Origin: Crocodylus rhombifer
Lineage: Eukaryota; Chordata; Crocodylia; Crocodylidae
Reading direction: 5' to 3'
Length of the DNA stretch: 64,000 nt
Assembly (NCBI GenBank): GCA_038503035.1
Contig: JAVSML010000048.1
Coordinates: 62,001-126,000 of the forward strand
Position numbers and translations under genes: made by a program. A model generated the notes under the pieces. The model had not been told where the DNA came from, searched no databases, and saw only the letters and a list, made by a program, of their open reading frames with translations. Below are positions 34,118 to 46,700 of the stretch, piece after piece. Numbering within the stretch: the stretch's first letter is position 1; each line of letters opens with the position of its first letter.

Positions 34118-35001
34118 GTAAGTTTCTTTGCTTTGTTTTCATATTTTAATTGACTGTTACAGAGCAGATAACTAAAAACACATAACTTAACCAAAAGTTT
34201 GAAACTTAAGCCAAGATGGATTTCAACTTGTTTAGGGACTTGATGTGCTTACCAAAGAAGCCGCATTAACTGATGCGGCTATTGTTCTGTATTTACAGGA
34301 ATAAACATGAAAGGTGCAAGATGCCTGTGCCTTCAGACTACAGATAAAATTGTGTTCGGTCACAAACAAATCAAGACCATAGAAATCTTCCCTGAATCTA
34401 CCTCTTGTGAAAATGTGGAAATAATGTACGATTCAGGTTTACTATAACTGAAAATAAAATTTTATGATCAAAGGTTCTAAACATTATTCTAAAAGGCTTT
34501 TTTTAAAATGATTCTTCCAGTGTAAGTTTGAAAACTGGCAGACAAATATGCCTGGATCCCAAAGCAACACAGATTAAAACAATCTTCCAGCAGCTCATCA
34601 GGTAAGATTACTCCATCTTCTGTAACTGAACTTTATATTTCCTTGTTTTGTGTCCAAAGTTTTACAGAAATAATATGTATATACCATGACAGTTTAGGGT
34701 CAGGGTATTATTACAGCAGCTAAGAACCTTAGACATGTATAAGACCATATGGCTTGGAGAGAGAAAGAGAGAGAGACTGACTGTCTGTGTGTGTATGGAC
34801 TCCAACCCATTTAAGTTTGCATACTCAGAGTGAGAATACTGGGATAGGAGAAAGGCAATGCAAAGACTACAATTTTAGCTCTAGGGTTTTGCACAGGATA
34901 GTTGGTTACCAGTTGGGTCAAAACTGTTCTTTAGACTATTGAGAGTTACTCTTTTCTTTTACAGGAAGAAGGGAAAGAAAAATAATAAACCCAGTATCTG
35001 A
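34063..35001 (+). CDS. CXC chemokine, non-ELR, CXCL13-like by position (4 exons)
   Basis: Exons 34063-34117, 34299-34425, 34521-34601 and 34965-35001 join in phase (phases 1, 2, 2) to 99 codons plus TGA; all junctions have GT/AG. The order signal peptide, CXC exon, third exon, tiny basic last exon and these intron phases are those of vertebrate CXC chemokines. The product starts with MACKLIVILAFITLTASY, a signal peptide. Mature landmarks are GARCLC (CXC pair with no ELR), FPESTSC (third Cys), VEIIVSLKTG (beta strands), RQICLDPKA (fourth Cys) and a helix IKTIFQQLIR followed by a Lys-rich tail that could bind glycosaminoglycan. It is a secreted leukocyte attractant; the receptor cannot be told from sequence. 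In-frame ATGs at 33997 and 34021 would spoil the signal peptide. From memory, chicken chromosome 13 carries CXCL13-like genes; this may be their relative. Confidence 0.9.
34299..34425 (+). CDS. chemokine exon 2, CXC motif
   Basis: Starts after TGTATTTACAG and ends at AAT|GTACGA. Encodes the N-loop with CLC and the third cysteine (STSC). Reading past the donor gives a stop within a few codons. Confidence 0.9.
34521..34601 (+). CDS. chemokine exon 3, fourth Cys and helix
   Basis: Starts after GATTCTTCCAG and ends at CAG|GTAAGA. Encodes VSLKTGRQICLDPKA and the amphipathic C-terminal helix. Confidence 0.9.
34965..35001 (+). CDS. chemokine exon 4, basic tail and stop
   Basis: Starts after a long T-rich tract and TTTTACAG. 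Encodes KKGKKNNKPSI then TGA. Confidence 0.85.
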
Positions 35002-35104
35002 TTTTTCACCAAGAAAATGAACACAAAGAGCAAAAGCATAGGAGTCTTTCCTAAGTTAAAGCTATAATTCAAAATGTGCAATTAAGCCTTTGGTTGACAT
35101 AGTA

Positions 35105-35138
35105 TCTCTCGCTCTCTCTCTCTCTACACCCCCCCCCC
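35105..35138. repeat. CT-rich simple repeat and C tract in chemokine 3' UTR
   Basis: A run of CT units is followed by ten C. A GA/TG-rich simple stretch also lies at 34757-34795 in the third intron. Confidence 0.9.
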
Positions 35139-35303
35139 ATACATCTGTATATACACACATCTATCTACATTACATCTATTTCTTTATCTTTAAAGGACAG
35201 TAGTGTACTGCAAATCACCCTTTGATGTTTAAGGGGGCTTGTTCATTAAAGAACCAAATACTGCATTTTTATTTTCTGTAACATGAGATTTAGTATTGAA
35301 TTT

Positions 35304-35309
35304 AATAAA
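35304..35309 (+). terminator. polyadenylation signal of the chemokine gene
   Basis: AATAAA about 300 bases after the chemokine stop codon, the first canonical signal in that AT-rich stretch. Confidence 0.6.
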
Positions 35310-37183
35310 TATGAAAGCATCTTCCTGTCTGTTTTGTTATTTTAGAGAAAGTTAACATCTATAAAAAAGGGTAATAGACACTTTCTGTTGACAAGCTCTG
35401 GAATGATTTAAATTAGCTGAACTTTCCAAAAATTTTTTTTTAAACTTGGGGGAATAATACATAAGAAATCATTCAAGTGTGATGAAGGTGCCTATAGTTT
35501 CATTGACAAAGTCAAAAGGAAGAGGCCGAACACTGACAGGCAGGAATTAACTACTCTGTGCGTGGTCAGAGTGACCCTGCACACGGTGTTTATACAATGG
35601 CTTTATCTAGCTTAGTGGAAGATAATGAAGCCAAAGCTGTCCGAGCGTTACCAGTATTGGGAGGCATGAGCAGCTCTTTCCTGTTCTTTATCAGTTGCAG
35701 GGATGCATGCAATTGTTCTGTATCTTACTCTTACTACAGGAAGAACCCTTAGTACCTCCATGATATTTTGCATAAAATTCATTTTTTGCTAGTAAACTGG
35801 ACTCCAAATAAGTATCAAGTCAGGAAGAGTCAAGTAAGAGTCCATGTTCACACTTGACTAGCTGTCCTATCATTTAAAACAAAGTTAAGCAGATTTAAAA
35901 TGGTGGAAGAAAGGCATTAAAATGATTCTACCACTGCTAAACTATGCAACTATGCCTTTTCCAATTTTCTTTCCAAGAAAGCAGAATTTGTACAGGCTGA
36001 ATTTAAACACCTGCCAACTCAGCAACAGCTGCTGGCAAATGCTAGAAACGATGTAAGATTTCACCAGCTCTACATTTTAACGCAAATATATTCTTAAAGG
36101 ACAATTCTGCACATTTAAAAAGCATAGCCAAAGCCAGTGAAATACCAAGAACTTCTGGCCTGTAACATGCCATAAGGTGAAGCAAGGGGAAAGAGAGGAG
36201 GGCACTGCCAATATCCTGCTACTGCAGCAGCAAGGAAGTAATTGGTTAATATGTACTTCAGTTTCTAGTGATGAGGAAAAAAAAACAGTATACACCACTG
36301 CCTGTATACATAATAGTTGTACTATGTGCACCATCTAGTGGCAGGACTGCATAGGTCTAGATTAATCTTCCAGGTCTCATTTCCATACTGAGTGGGACAA
36401 CATTTATTAAGGGACATTTTTAAGCCAGGGGCTAGATTCATAAATTCTGTTTGGAGCCTGCAACAGTTCCATAGCCAAATGTTGTTTGAAAATAAACACA
36501 ATGGGAACCACCTGAACTGGGTGGTATTGTTTGGCAAGAAAACAGGACATCAGACTGCTGGGGGAAAAGTCAACATATTGCATTGTAAATGGATTTAATA
36601 TAAGCTGCAAGAGTGTTTTTCTGCTTTGAAATACAACTAAAAAAGGCAGTACAAGTGTCTGTATTTATATTTCAAATGCTCTCACTACAAGTTAGCAAAA
36701 TTTTAACTGGTGGCTCAAATTTACCCCTTGAACTGAAGAAGAATGGACTCTTCCCTTCTCTCACTTCAGCACCAGTAGAAAAAAAGCACTGCAAGTCAGA
36801 CTGGGTCCTCAATTATACACGTACAAACCTATGGCCTTCAATGGAATTGATCATGTGCAACTAAATTGGAACCTGAGTAGACCAGACTGGCCCTTGGAAA
36901 ATAAGGAAGCGACAATCTACCTTGCAAAACTGAAGCAAGCATTTCACTGGTGCAAGTATCCTACACAGCCTTACCAACCATCCTGAACATCAGGGCTAGG
37001 GACAGAAATTATGCATAAACTCATGCAAGTGACCAGAAACCGGTTCACCTCTGTAACACAAGAGCAGTTCAGTGCACATAAACTGCTTTCAAGATGGCTG
37101 CAACTGGTTTAAGATAAACCTGGATGGATGTTGTATCAGACTGAACTGATTTAGGCTAAATCAGTTTACTGAACGTGACCCAA
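35310..37183. other. intergenic, no gene seen
   Basis: AT-rich spacer between the chemokine gene and a CR1 copy. Frames at 36322-36864 carry no recognisable domain. Confidence 0.4.
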
Positions 37184-38095
37184 ATCATAGAATCAATGAG
37201 TCGAAAGGGATCTAGACAGATCGAGTCTGACCCCCTGCCATGGGCAGGAAGGAACACTGGGGGTGGCAGGGGTCATAAGACCCCAGCCAGGTGCCTGTCC
37301 AGTCTCCTTTTGAGGATTTCCAGGGAAGATGAGAGCACCACCTCTTTGGGAAGCCTATTCCAGGCTCTGGCCACCCTTACAGTGAAGTAGTTCTTCCTAA
37401 TATCTAACCTAAACCTATCCTCCCTCAGCTTGTGGCCGTTGTTCCTAGTGACTCCAAGGGGGGCCCTGGTGAACAGACTTTCCCCGAGTCCCTGCTGCTG
37501 GCCCCTGATAAGGTTGTAGGCAGCCACAATTCAGGTCCCTCAGCCTCTCCTCATAGGGCTGGCCACAGAGGCCCTCAACCATACGAGTGGCCTCCTCTGG
37601 ACCCTCTCCAGGTTCCCCATGTCCCTCTTGAAGTGCGGCGCCCAGAACTGGACACAGTACTCCAGCTGCGGCCTGACCAGCGCCGCATAGAGGGGGAGCA
37701 AGACCTCTCTGGACCTGTTAGTGATGCCCCTGTTGATGTACGACAGGGTGCGGTTGGCTCTGCCTATTGCTTCGTTGCATTGGCAACTCATATTCATCCT
37801 GGAGTCAGTCTTGACTCCAAGATCCCTCTCTGCCTCTGTGCTGCTGAGAGGGTCAGCCCCTAACCTGTAGCCATAATGCTGGTTCCCTCCCTAGGTGCAG
37901 CACTCTGCACTTGTCCTTGCTGAACTGCATCCTGTTCAGATCCGCCCACTTCTCTAACCTATCCCCGTCTGCCTGGATGCGGTCCCTGCCTGCCGGTGTA
38001 TTCACTTTACCCCACAGCTTGGTGCCATCAGCGAACTTGAACAGGGTACTCTTTACAACCTCATCCAGGTCACTAAATCCCCTCCAGATTCAAGT
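37184..38095 (-). mobile_element. 5'-truncated CR1 LINE, about 0.9 kb
   Basis: On the - strand it encodes, with frame breaks, the C-terminal end of CR1 ORF2. Pieces such as LPLYAALVRPQLEYCVQFWA (about 37670) and GVTRNNGHKLREDRFRLDIR (about 37430) are typical of this family. The 3' tail (CTATGAT) is at 37186. The element is broken between its two main frames and cannot be active. Confidence 0.9.
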
Positions 38096-39041
38096 CAACT
38101 CACAGTCCCCCAGCATCCCAGGATGCTTTGCACATCTCCTGCAAACTAGCCCCTCCCCTTGCAGGGTGGGCAGGCTAGCCTTGGCCTAAGTTGTCTGCTT
38201 CAGCCAAGCAGAGAGGTGTGCTCTGGTGCCCCCACCCCTGGATTCTGGCCTGGGCCACTGCAGCCACGTGGCTGCATTTCTGGAATCAAAGGTGAATGTC
38301 TGTTCGCTGCTTATCCATTCAATCTACACAGCTTAGACTACCCTGAAAAGATTGATGCGATTTAGCCGTGGGCTTTTTGAGTGTCTGGATTTAGCTCAGA
38401 CGTTTCCAGGCATTAATCTTGATATATGTTTGCGGTAAATAGAATTGAATGAGATCTGCTGTTACTGTTGTCTAAGGAGAAATATCTGTAAGGCCAATGA
38501 AATAGTACATAACTGTACCTTTTGAAGGCTTTAGGAAATATCTTTGCACTAGGAATAACTTAAAATAGATGACATATCAGAAATATACAAAGACCTTCAC
38601 ATCAAAAAGATCTGAATTTTCTTACTTTCACTTCCAGAATGTCACCAGTTGATTATTAATGGATGTTCAATTGTCCAAGAGCTCATAAAGGTGTTTGGGA
38701 AACCAAAAAGTAAATTTTGTCAAGAGAAGCATCAAAAGAAGAGGAACTTTTCCATAAAAATTGAAACTTAAAAGGTAACAAAATCTTTATGTACACATTT
38801 ATGTTTAGGCATTTTATAATTTTAAACTGAAGCAATCTTTCTCTAAGAATCATGTTCTTTAAAACAGTATTTTCCGACCCAAGAATCACTTACCTCTTGT
38901 GTTTTTCACTCACTGAAATCCCTTTTACATACTTCAGCTTAATTGGCAAATTGCTGCTTTGCAGATCCTCACAACACCCCCCCCCCACAGATAAACCTGG
39001 CTTGCAGAGAAGAGAAGGTTGTTAGTACAGTGGAGTAGGGA
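38096..39041. other. intergenic, with one orphan exon candidate
   Basis: No confident gene. It contains the possible terminal exon at 38638-38771, listed separately. Confidence 0.35.
38638..38771 (+). CDS. possible orphan terminal exon, unrecognised
   Basis: A strong acceptor (TTCTTACTTTCACTTCCAG, ending at 38637) is followed by 44 open codons in the frame entered with one base from a previous exon, then TAA at 38769-38771. The peptide has three cysteines and a basic end (CHQLIINGCS, then CQEKHQKKRN), reminiscent of small secreted cytokine tails, but I cannot match it to any family. No partner exon was found upstream. In AT-rich DNA such a stretch can arise by chance. Confidence 0.15.
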
Positions 39042-39336
39042 GGCCTGTACTGTGCTAACCCAGGCTGTGTGTGCATGAGCCAAATTTGACCCATGGGATT
39101 GTTTCATCAGCCCACTCAGTTCTGCATGGGTCTTGAAATAGGACAGTGGAGTAGTGGCAGCAGAATGCTATGCTGGCACACAGGACTATTCTCTGGCTGG
39201 ATCCAGTATGCAGGATCACACCCACAGACCAACCCCACACACCAACCCAATGCTCTATCAGGCCCACCGACAAACCCCACCCATGGGATCTGGCCCACAG
39301 CGTGGCACTTGAGCTAGAAGGTTGAACACCGCCGGT
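39042..39336. repeat. diverged interspersed repeat, possibly hAT-like
   Basis: Repeated words (CCCATGGGAT, CCCACAC, ACCAACCC) and a right end that on the other strand reads GGCGGTGTTCAACCTTCTAG resemble the element at 45260-45505. Boundaries are not resolved. Confidence 0.3.
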
Positions 39337-39679
39337 TTAACCTACTAATATGGTTTTGAACATCTTCCACGTTGACACGGTGTTAAGATGGGAGGGCTGA
39401 TGTGCAACCCAGTACAGAAACAAAGGCAAACTCCACACTTCAGATCTGAAGATAGAGTTCCAGATTCTGAAGGAAGCAGTATCTTGAGTTCCAGTTCATG
39501 CCTCTCCAACGGGAACGATTCGAATTGGTTCCTAGTGTGCAGATTACTATACAAAAGGATTAAGTCTTCAAGGAATTTCAGATTTTGTACTTTACTTGGG
39601 TAATTCACACAATTTATGAAAGGTTTAGAAATTGGGTTAAATATAAATTACACTTCAAAAAATTTTGAAACAGATATTG

Positions 39680-42600
39680 GATTTATTGGTCAGCTATGAG
39701 TAGGAAAATACATTGGTAAAGAAAAAAAGAAGACCCTGTATATATAAATATAATACTAGCTAGTTAAAATTTGACCAAGAAGAAAGTTCCACTGAAGAGA
39801 ACAGTAAAAGCCCTTGTTTACCATCAGACCATATTCAGTTTCCCATTTATCTTATTGAAGAGCTGCCTATAGACAAATGCAACATTCTTTGAGCTTAGTG
39901 CAGATAATGTGCTGGTTTTTGTTACATGAATGGTAAACAAGAGTTAGTCCAGTGCATTACACATTATACAGAAGTACTGTGAATAAAGACTAAGATATTC
40001 TATTTTGGACACTACTTAACATTCCAAGACACTTAAGTGTTAAAATTTATGCAACCAAAGGAAAAAAAAAGCAGTTAACATACTAAAAATACTGTGTCTG
40101 GCTGGATGAAAAAGGCTCACTACTAAAGCAGTTAATTGAAACAGCTGTAAGTTTTACATTGTAATGAGTTTCTTTTAAATGTTGTAATTATTCTGTCTTT
40201 AACATAGTTTCTTTTATTGCATGGCTAAAAAGCAAACCTGACACCTTAAAGCTACTTTTCTAAGCACAAATTCTAGATGAATTTATTAAAAAAAAACCTC
40301 ATTTGTTAACATTAGATCAGAGTTGTATGCAAACTATAGCTGTAAAAGTAAATTGGTTTTATTGTCAAAATGCTAGCCAATTTAAAATGTTTTGAAGTCG
40401 CCAAAGGGACAAAATAATTACAAACACCTTCCCCTGGAGATTTTTTATTGCCTACTTCTTTATGTTAAGAAGCTGCAATATGCATGTTGATGCTTTGTAT
40501 TTGTTTCCACTTCTTTAGTTTAAGAAATACCACAAATTAAAAATTTAGATGCACAGAACTGTTTTGTGTGTGTAAATAAGAACTACACAAGGTATGGCAG
40601 ACAGTACTTTTTCAAGTGGCAAGAACTGCCCCAGAATATCCAATGTAACTTGAATGAAATCCCTCAAACTCACCAATGTTTTCTGACTTTCGCTATGTAT
40701 TTTTACAACAAGAACACTGAAGGTATATTATGGCAACATCCAAAGCCACCTTAAAATAAAAGTATTGCAAATAATCATATTGTAGAGCATTTACAAAGCA
40801 AACATTCTGCATTTAGTGAAGGCAGATGGTTTATTGCATTATTTTGTTTGTTATAGCTGGAAATTGAGATGTTTTAGTTAGATCTGTTTGACACAAGAAA
40901 ATATTCTCTTTTAAAATTGCTTGATAAAAGTTTACCTTGGTTCACTTTTGGCGCATCTGGTCTTTTCCTATATATTCAAAATATTTCTCCTTTAGTAGGC
41001 CTCAGAGCCACTCTTACAAGTGTTTCAAACCCAGTGAGGTCAATGAAACCTGTTCATTGCATTCAATGGGCTGGCCTGAAGGCTTCATCTAAAAAGGTGG
41101 AGAAAAAGTTATTCAAAAGTAATTCATAGATTGCAATGTGTCTAGTTAAGAACACTACAGTCTCCAAAGACACAATATATCATAAAAGTTTTAATATGCT
41201 GCCATAAATTCAAATATATTTAAGACTAACAAATACAGGTGAAAAATGTATTGTGTAAAGCTCAAACCTTTAGAATCTAACAAGTGCACTCAAGCTCCAG
41301 CATCTATTTAAGTAAATTATTCCCCTCTAAGAAATACAAAATGAATAAGTGCTTCCCTTCCCCTTCTGTAAAGCTTTCTGGACCCATTATATAATCCAGA
41401 TCATCAGGAAAATAAAGAGTTTGCTCAGTTTGACGTGCCAATTTAGCAAGTCATCACTGGAAATTGTCATGATGCACATTACCAACACATTGTTAAGGAA
41501 ACATGAGTAAAACACTTTTTATTCACACTTTACAAAAAACCCAAAAAAACAAACAGAAAAAAATAACACTACGCATTAAGTCTACTACATCAACACTACC
41601 AGCATTTCAATGTACTGATTATAAACTGGACATGTTTGGTGTTTGCACAACTAAAAAACAAAACAAGAAAAGAATCAGGTCCCAGACAAGGATTCAAGAT
41701 CAAGATTTTTCCTACTAAAATTTAAAACACACATTTTACATATCTGAACTATTTGTAATTTTCAATTTTGTTTAAAACAGAATGGTTTGTGCACGTTTAA
41801 GTGCTGACTTTTCTTTCATAAAATTTAGAATCATTATTACCAAAATCCATGTTGTGTATACAAAAAAAAATGCACACTATTCAAAAACATTTTCTTTAAT
41901 GCTCAGTGTCCTTTTGCTTCCCTGCCCGCAGTTGAAACAAAAGCAGTTAGACCAAGCTCTCTCTCATTACATTGATAATTGAAGCTGTATTAGTTAAGGA
42001 GTGGGTAAGTTCTCCCTTTTAGGACAGAAAGATGAGTTATATTTGCTAGCTGTTATATACTTGGCTGTATGAGACTAATGGCACTGAGGATATACTACAA
42101 CTTTAAGTCTTACTTGACACTTTAAAATATGAGTTGGACACTTTAAAAGTGATCTGAAGAATTGTCTTGGGGACCTGTACTGAAAAAGCATCTAATTTAC
42201 ACTGCTTCATAAACTGAAAATGTAATTTTTTTTTTACTCTGAGACTGAGAAACATATTTAAACTGAAGAAGATTCACATGATAGCATTTCTTAGTGGAAA
42301 AAAGCACTGTGCAATGACACAGAGAAGCAGTGCATAGGTATTAGAAGCTAGAAACTATGTACCCATAATCTGAACATGTTCAAAAAAGTGTGATTTTCAA
42401 TGCTTCACAAAGGAAAACAAGATGCCACAGCTTATACAAAAGTATCTTCATAAAATTTTCACAAGTGTTAACATTATTTAAAAAAGATAAAAGAAGATGA
42501 ACAGGTTCTCTCTGCATGCACAGGCAGTGCTAGTTGAGAACAAATTGAAGCAGGCACAGTGGAGATAGGACAAGAAGTATTGACAAGAGAAATTAAAAAG

Positions 42601-43498
42601 CTTTACACAAACATCCCTAGTTTTATTTAAAATTAGAGATTTAAAAAAAAAAAAAAAGATTAGATGAATACACATCAATGATAGTTTTCAGTCCACACAG
42701 ATCTACTCATTGTTCACTGCTTAGCTTATCTGTTCTTCAGGAACTTAGGTTTTTAAGTTAGAAAACCAGAAATGCATGTACTCGGTAATATTTGTAACAT
42801 TTTACAGATTCAGGTTTAAAAAGCAGTGTTCTCAATTGAAAATAAAAAGTAGTACAAAAGGGCTAACAAAACCCTAACAGTGCAAATCATTAGCAGAGAA
42901 AACCTGTTGCAACTTCTTTTACAAGCTGGCCTTTATAACACATGAAAACATAAAAATTTAGCCTTAGTTTACAATACAATCATTTTCCAAATCTGATTTT
43001 TTTTAAAGTACAAAATCTCATAAATCAGGTCTTCTGTTGTTCATATACAATCAATAAAGGCTAAATTCAAATTCTGTATTTTACAAACAAGTCTGAAAAA
43101 GGAGGGAGTGAAGTACGGAAGAATGTTCTCCGGATGTTACTACTGGCCTCAAAAAAGTAGTGCTACAGATATCTGTGCAAAGAGAATATATTGTTTAATA
43201 ATTCCCTATTTCAAGGCATGAAAAATGTCACGTTGGATAGAACAAACAGGAAGATTAATTGTTACAAATTAAAGAAAGGCGCAAACGCACCAATCCCTGT
43301 CTAACAGTATACAAAGTATATTGGGCTCAGAATTGTGTCTGTTGATAGCACCTGGCTTTTACTATATCTTTATCAAATAATTAGATTTAAAATTAAGATC
43401 ATTAAGAAAAAATCCCTGTTGGCCATACCTCACTCCTCTATATTCAGATTTTACAATTTTACAAGTTTGATTGAGGTTACCCTCTAAGATGTACTTGA
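39680..43498 (-). other. CNOT6: probable 3' UTR of CNOT6
   Basis: About 3.8 kb of AT-rich, repeat-poor sequence follows the CNOT6 stop codon on the - strand. Polyadenylation signals (AATAAA on the - strand) lie at 40444-40449, 40213-40218 and 39682-39687. CNOT6 transcripts in other vertebrates have long 3' UTRs. Which signal is used cannot be decided here, so the left end is provisional. Confidence 0.5.
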
Positions 43499-43711
43499 CT
43501 ACCTCCTGCCTGGGAGATGGATTCCATTTACCGGGGGCAGGAAAGGCAGCAAAAGCTCCAGTTGTGCAAAAAGTGAGAAGTGGTCAGAAGGGATGAGTGG
43601 ATGTGGACAACCACTTATATTGTTCTCTATTAACCAATGATGATCCAAAGGTCCAAGAATGCCAAGTATGTTTAGCTGAGGTTTAGAGTAGAAGATGTAG
43701 TCAATAATACC
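43499..43711 (-). CDS. CNOT6: CNOT6 coding exon 11, C-terminus and stop
   Basis: Encodes GIIDYIFYSKPQLNILGILG through IPSDHFSLFAQLELLLPFLP and ends GIHLPGRR then TAG. D491 and H531 (SDH) complete the active site. Acceptor TTCTGTTTCAG. Confidence 0.95.
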   Translation of the reverse strand, partial: GIIDYIFYSKPQLNILGILGPLDHHWLIENNISGCPHPLIPSDHFSLFAQLELLLPFLPPVNGIHLPGRR

Positions 43712-46700
43712 CTGAAACAGAAGGGGAGAAAACATAATCAGGACACCATTCTTTGGCCAAATACACTTCCAAAGCCCAAACTTTTGAACAGATATATAAT
43801 AGCTACCAAATACAAATGCTCTTTCAAAAACTTTGTTTTTTTGGAAGTTAAATATTTTGAAAGTAATACCACTCCTTCCCAATGGCAAGTGTGCTACTAA
43901 GCTGCTTCTGCTTCCCCTTTTCTGGCCAGCGTTATGAGTTGCGCAGGATGGGTCATGGAAAGGTTACATAAAAGATTATTGTGTTTTTGCTTCTGTTGTC
44001 ATCCCTCTTCTTTGAAGGGATTTCATGTCAGATTTTTCTCACCCACTATTTATGAGCATCTTCAGAATCCCTACATGTCTGATAATCCCTGGTGCCACTG
44101 AAAGACTTTTTCCATCCTCATTCTTGAAGTACATATTTTAAACACTGAGATGAGAATGGCTTATGATTAAGATCTCTGTAATAACACTGCCCATTCACTT
44201 GTCCACAGATGTTCCATTTACAGAGCTCTTTTGCAATAACATGCCGTCATAACAGGTATGTTGAACACAAAGATGTTATTTTTACCTTATTCTTTTGTTT
44301 TGCAAGACCACAAAGCTGCCTCTGGGTCTTTTTTTTTTTTTTTGGACCTGATACTTTGCATCTGCTAAATCCTGGACAATGACATGACTCCTTTTGACTT
44401 CTGGTGGCCAAAATTTAGCTCTCAACTCAACCGAATACCGTTTCCAGTGATTTGGCACCAAACCTGAAGCTTCTTTACAGAATGGAGGACTTACAAACTT
44501 AGAATGCTGTCAAGGGTCTTTTTACTACAGCCAAAACACTAATATCGAACTATATTCCACAACAGGCAAGTATTTTTGTTCTTGTGGGAATCATTCCTCT
44601 CGTTTCTTAGTGGTTATAAGGTTGCAGTTTCACCTACAAATAGCTCTCTTAATTCACATAAGGGAATAATACTAGTTAAAATGATACCGGTTACTCTTAC
44701 AGTTTGTCCATGAATTGTTTAAGAACAAAGTAAGGAAACAGCCATTAGGCCAAGTGCTTAATCACATATTTCTTTCTTTTGTAGGGTATTTTAAAAAAGG
44801 TATTTGATATTAACTCTTCTCCAGAGACAGAGAAATTGAAAACCTTCTAACACACTCAACCGTAAGGCTATAAGTCACATCTCCCCATATTTGAAGAGGG
44901 GAAGAGAACCATCTTTGCTTTTCCTGAGAAAGGAAATGTTGACAATTCTCATGTAGCAACACAGCAGAGAGGGAAACACAGAGAAGTGGTAAATTATTTA
45001 TATATAATCTGTTAGCAGCTTAACTGGTATTTTCCTCCAGTTTTATTTAATTGGGATTATTAAAAAAGATACTAAGTACAAAATCTGTTTTACATGGAAA
45101 AATAAACTGTCGAGACTCAGAATACATTTATTACCTTGCAAATGGCAAACAATTTTCATTTTCAGTCTGATGAAAGAATTAGTGTTTGCTGGGTGACTGT
45201 AAATTTGTTAAGCTAATCATTACCTACATAAGAATTAGAAGCCAGCAGAATTTATTTTTCTAGAGCGGGGTGACAAATATCCTGCCTGTGGGTTGGATGC
45301 AGCGGCATCTGGTTTGCAGCACTCCTACCGGGACATGACTGGGAACAGGGCTTGCCACAGAAAACTGAGGTATGGAAACCTGCTGCGGATGGGTGTGAGT
45401 TACAGCTGCATTAACCCCCAGCAACCCCCTGATGCTGCTTGCCTCGCTGCTGCTGGGTGCTAATCTGGCCCCTGAGGAGCTCTGAGTCCAACACCCCCGT
45501 CCTAGAACACTGATTTAAAGAAAACTTGTATTAAGCCCTGCAACAGAAAATGGTTTCAAAATATTGGAAACAATGATAAATTTCTAACCTTGAAGTCAAA
45601 CGTATAATTTGTGTAAGGCATTAGGCCATTCTCATAGGCACTCTTCAACTTGAAACCATGTGTGATCCTTCCATTCGTTGTTCCATTTTTCCCATTACAG
45701 CTGAAGTTAGTCAGACTTTCATTGTATCGCAGTTCCTTAAAATCTTTATGATTTGTTTCCACGCCACCAGTGCTCAAGTACTCAACAACACCTATTAACA
45801 GGAACATGAAAAAAAGGTACGAACTTACAGACTTAGTAGGTTTGCACGAACAGAAACTGCTGTTTTCATGCACTTGGGTCTATACTTTAAATGAGCCCCA
45901 AATTAAATGCCTAGAGTGCAGTCCATGTAAATATTACAATACTAAAAAATGATGTATATGCTACGCCTAACCCACAGACAGAGAAGGATCGGTCAAGAAA
46001 ATAGGAACTTTCTGATAGGCATCTATCAGATAGAAACGGACTAATAAAGTAAAATGGTAAAGATGCTTGAATCCATCAGCAAAGGGTAGAAGTAGTTTCA
46101 GTCTATCAAAGCTAGTTCTATTGCAACCCCTCACCCAGCATTGCCCAACCCTACTCCAGGGCCAGGATACTTCTAGAGACAAAACAAATCCAAAGATTAA
46201 AACAGTAATATTATTTCAAAACCAAACTGGCATCAAGTGTCCACATCTCTGGAGAGTTGGGACTCTGCTCCAAGGCTGATGACTGTTTTGATGGACTCTG
46301 ATCTCTCCTCAATACTTTAGGATTTAAAGCCATGTATAGTATTTGTCTAAAGGGGTGCTTTAAAGCTGAAGGCCTCAAAAGTGCATATTTCTGCATATTG
46401 TAAATTGGTGTCAAAGCTACTTCTGAAGGCAGTGGGATCTCAAGACATGTTGAGAACCCTGTATCTGTAACAAAGGAATTCAGTATCAGGTCTGAAAAAT
46501 TTCTAACCTAACAGAGAAATATTTGTCAAAAGCACATACAAGGAATAGTAATGGTGGGGGAAATTCTTGCATAAAGTCTGCACAAAGAGGAAGCATGGGA
46601 GGACTGTATTCAGAAGGGAGCCAGTAGGCTGCCTTCCATCTAACTGCTACCCAGGGAAGGAAGTGAGTGCATGCTTCATCCCTGGACTGTAAACTTTCAA

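Noticed and set aside
33957..34142. A - strand frame over the chemokine first exon
   Set aside because: It is an antisense shadow. The + strand exon has the donor, signal peptide and in-phase partners.
37273..37863. Frames of 85-143 codons as possible genes
   Set aside because: They are CR1 reverse-transcriptase remnants on the - strand and their shadow on the + strand.
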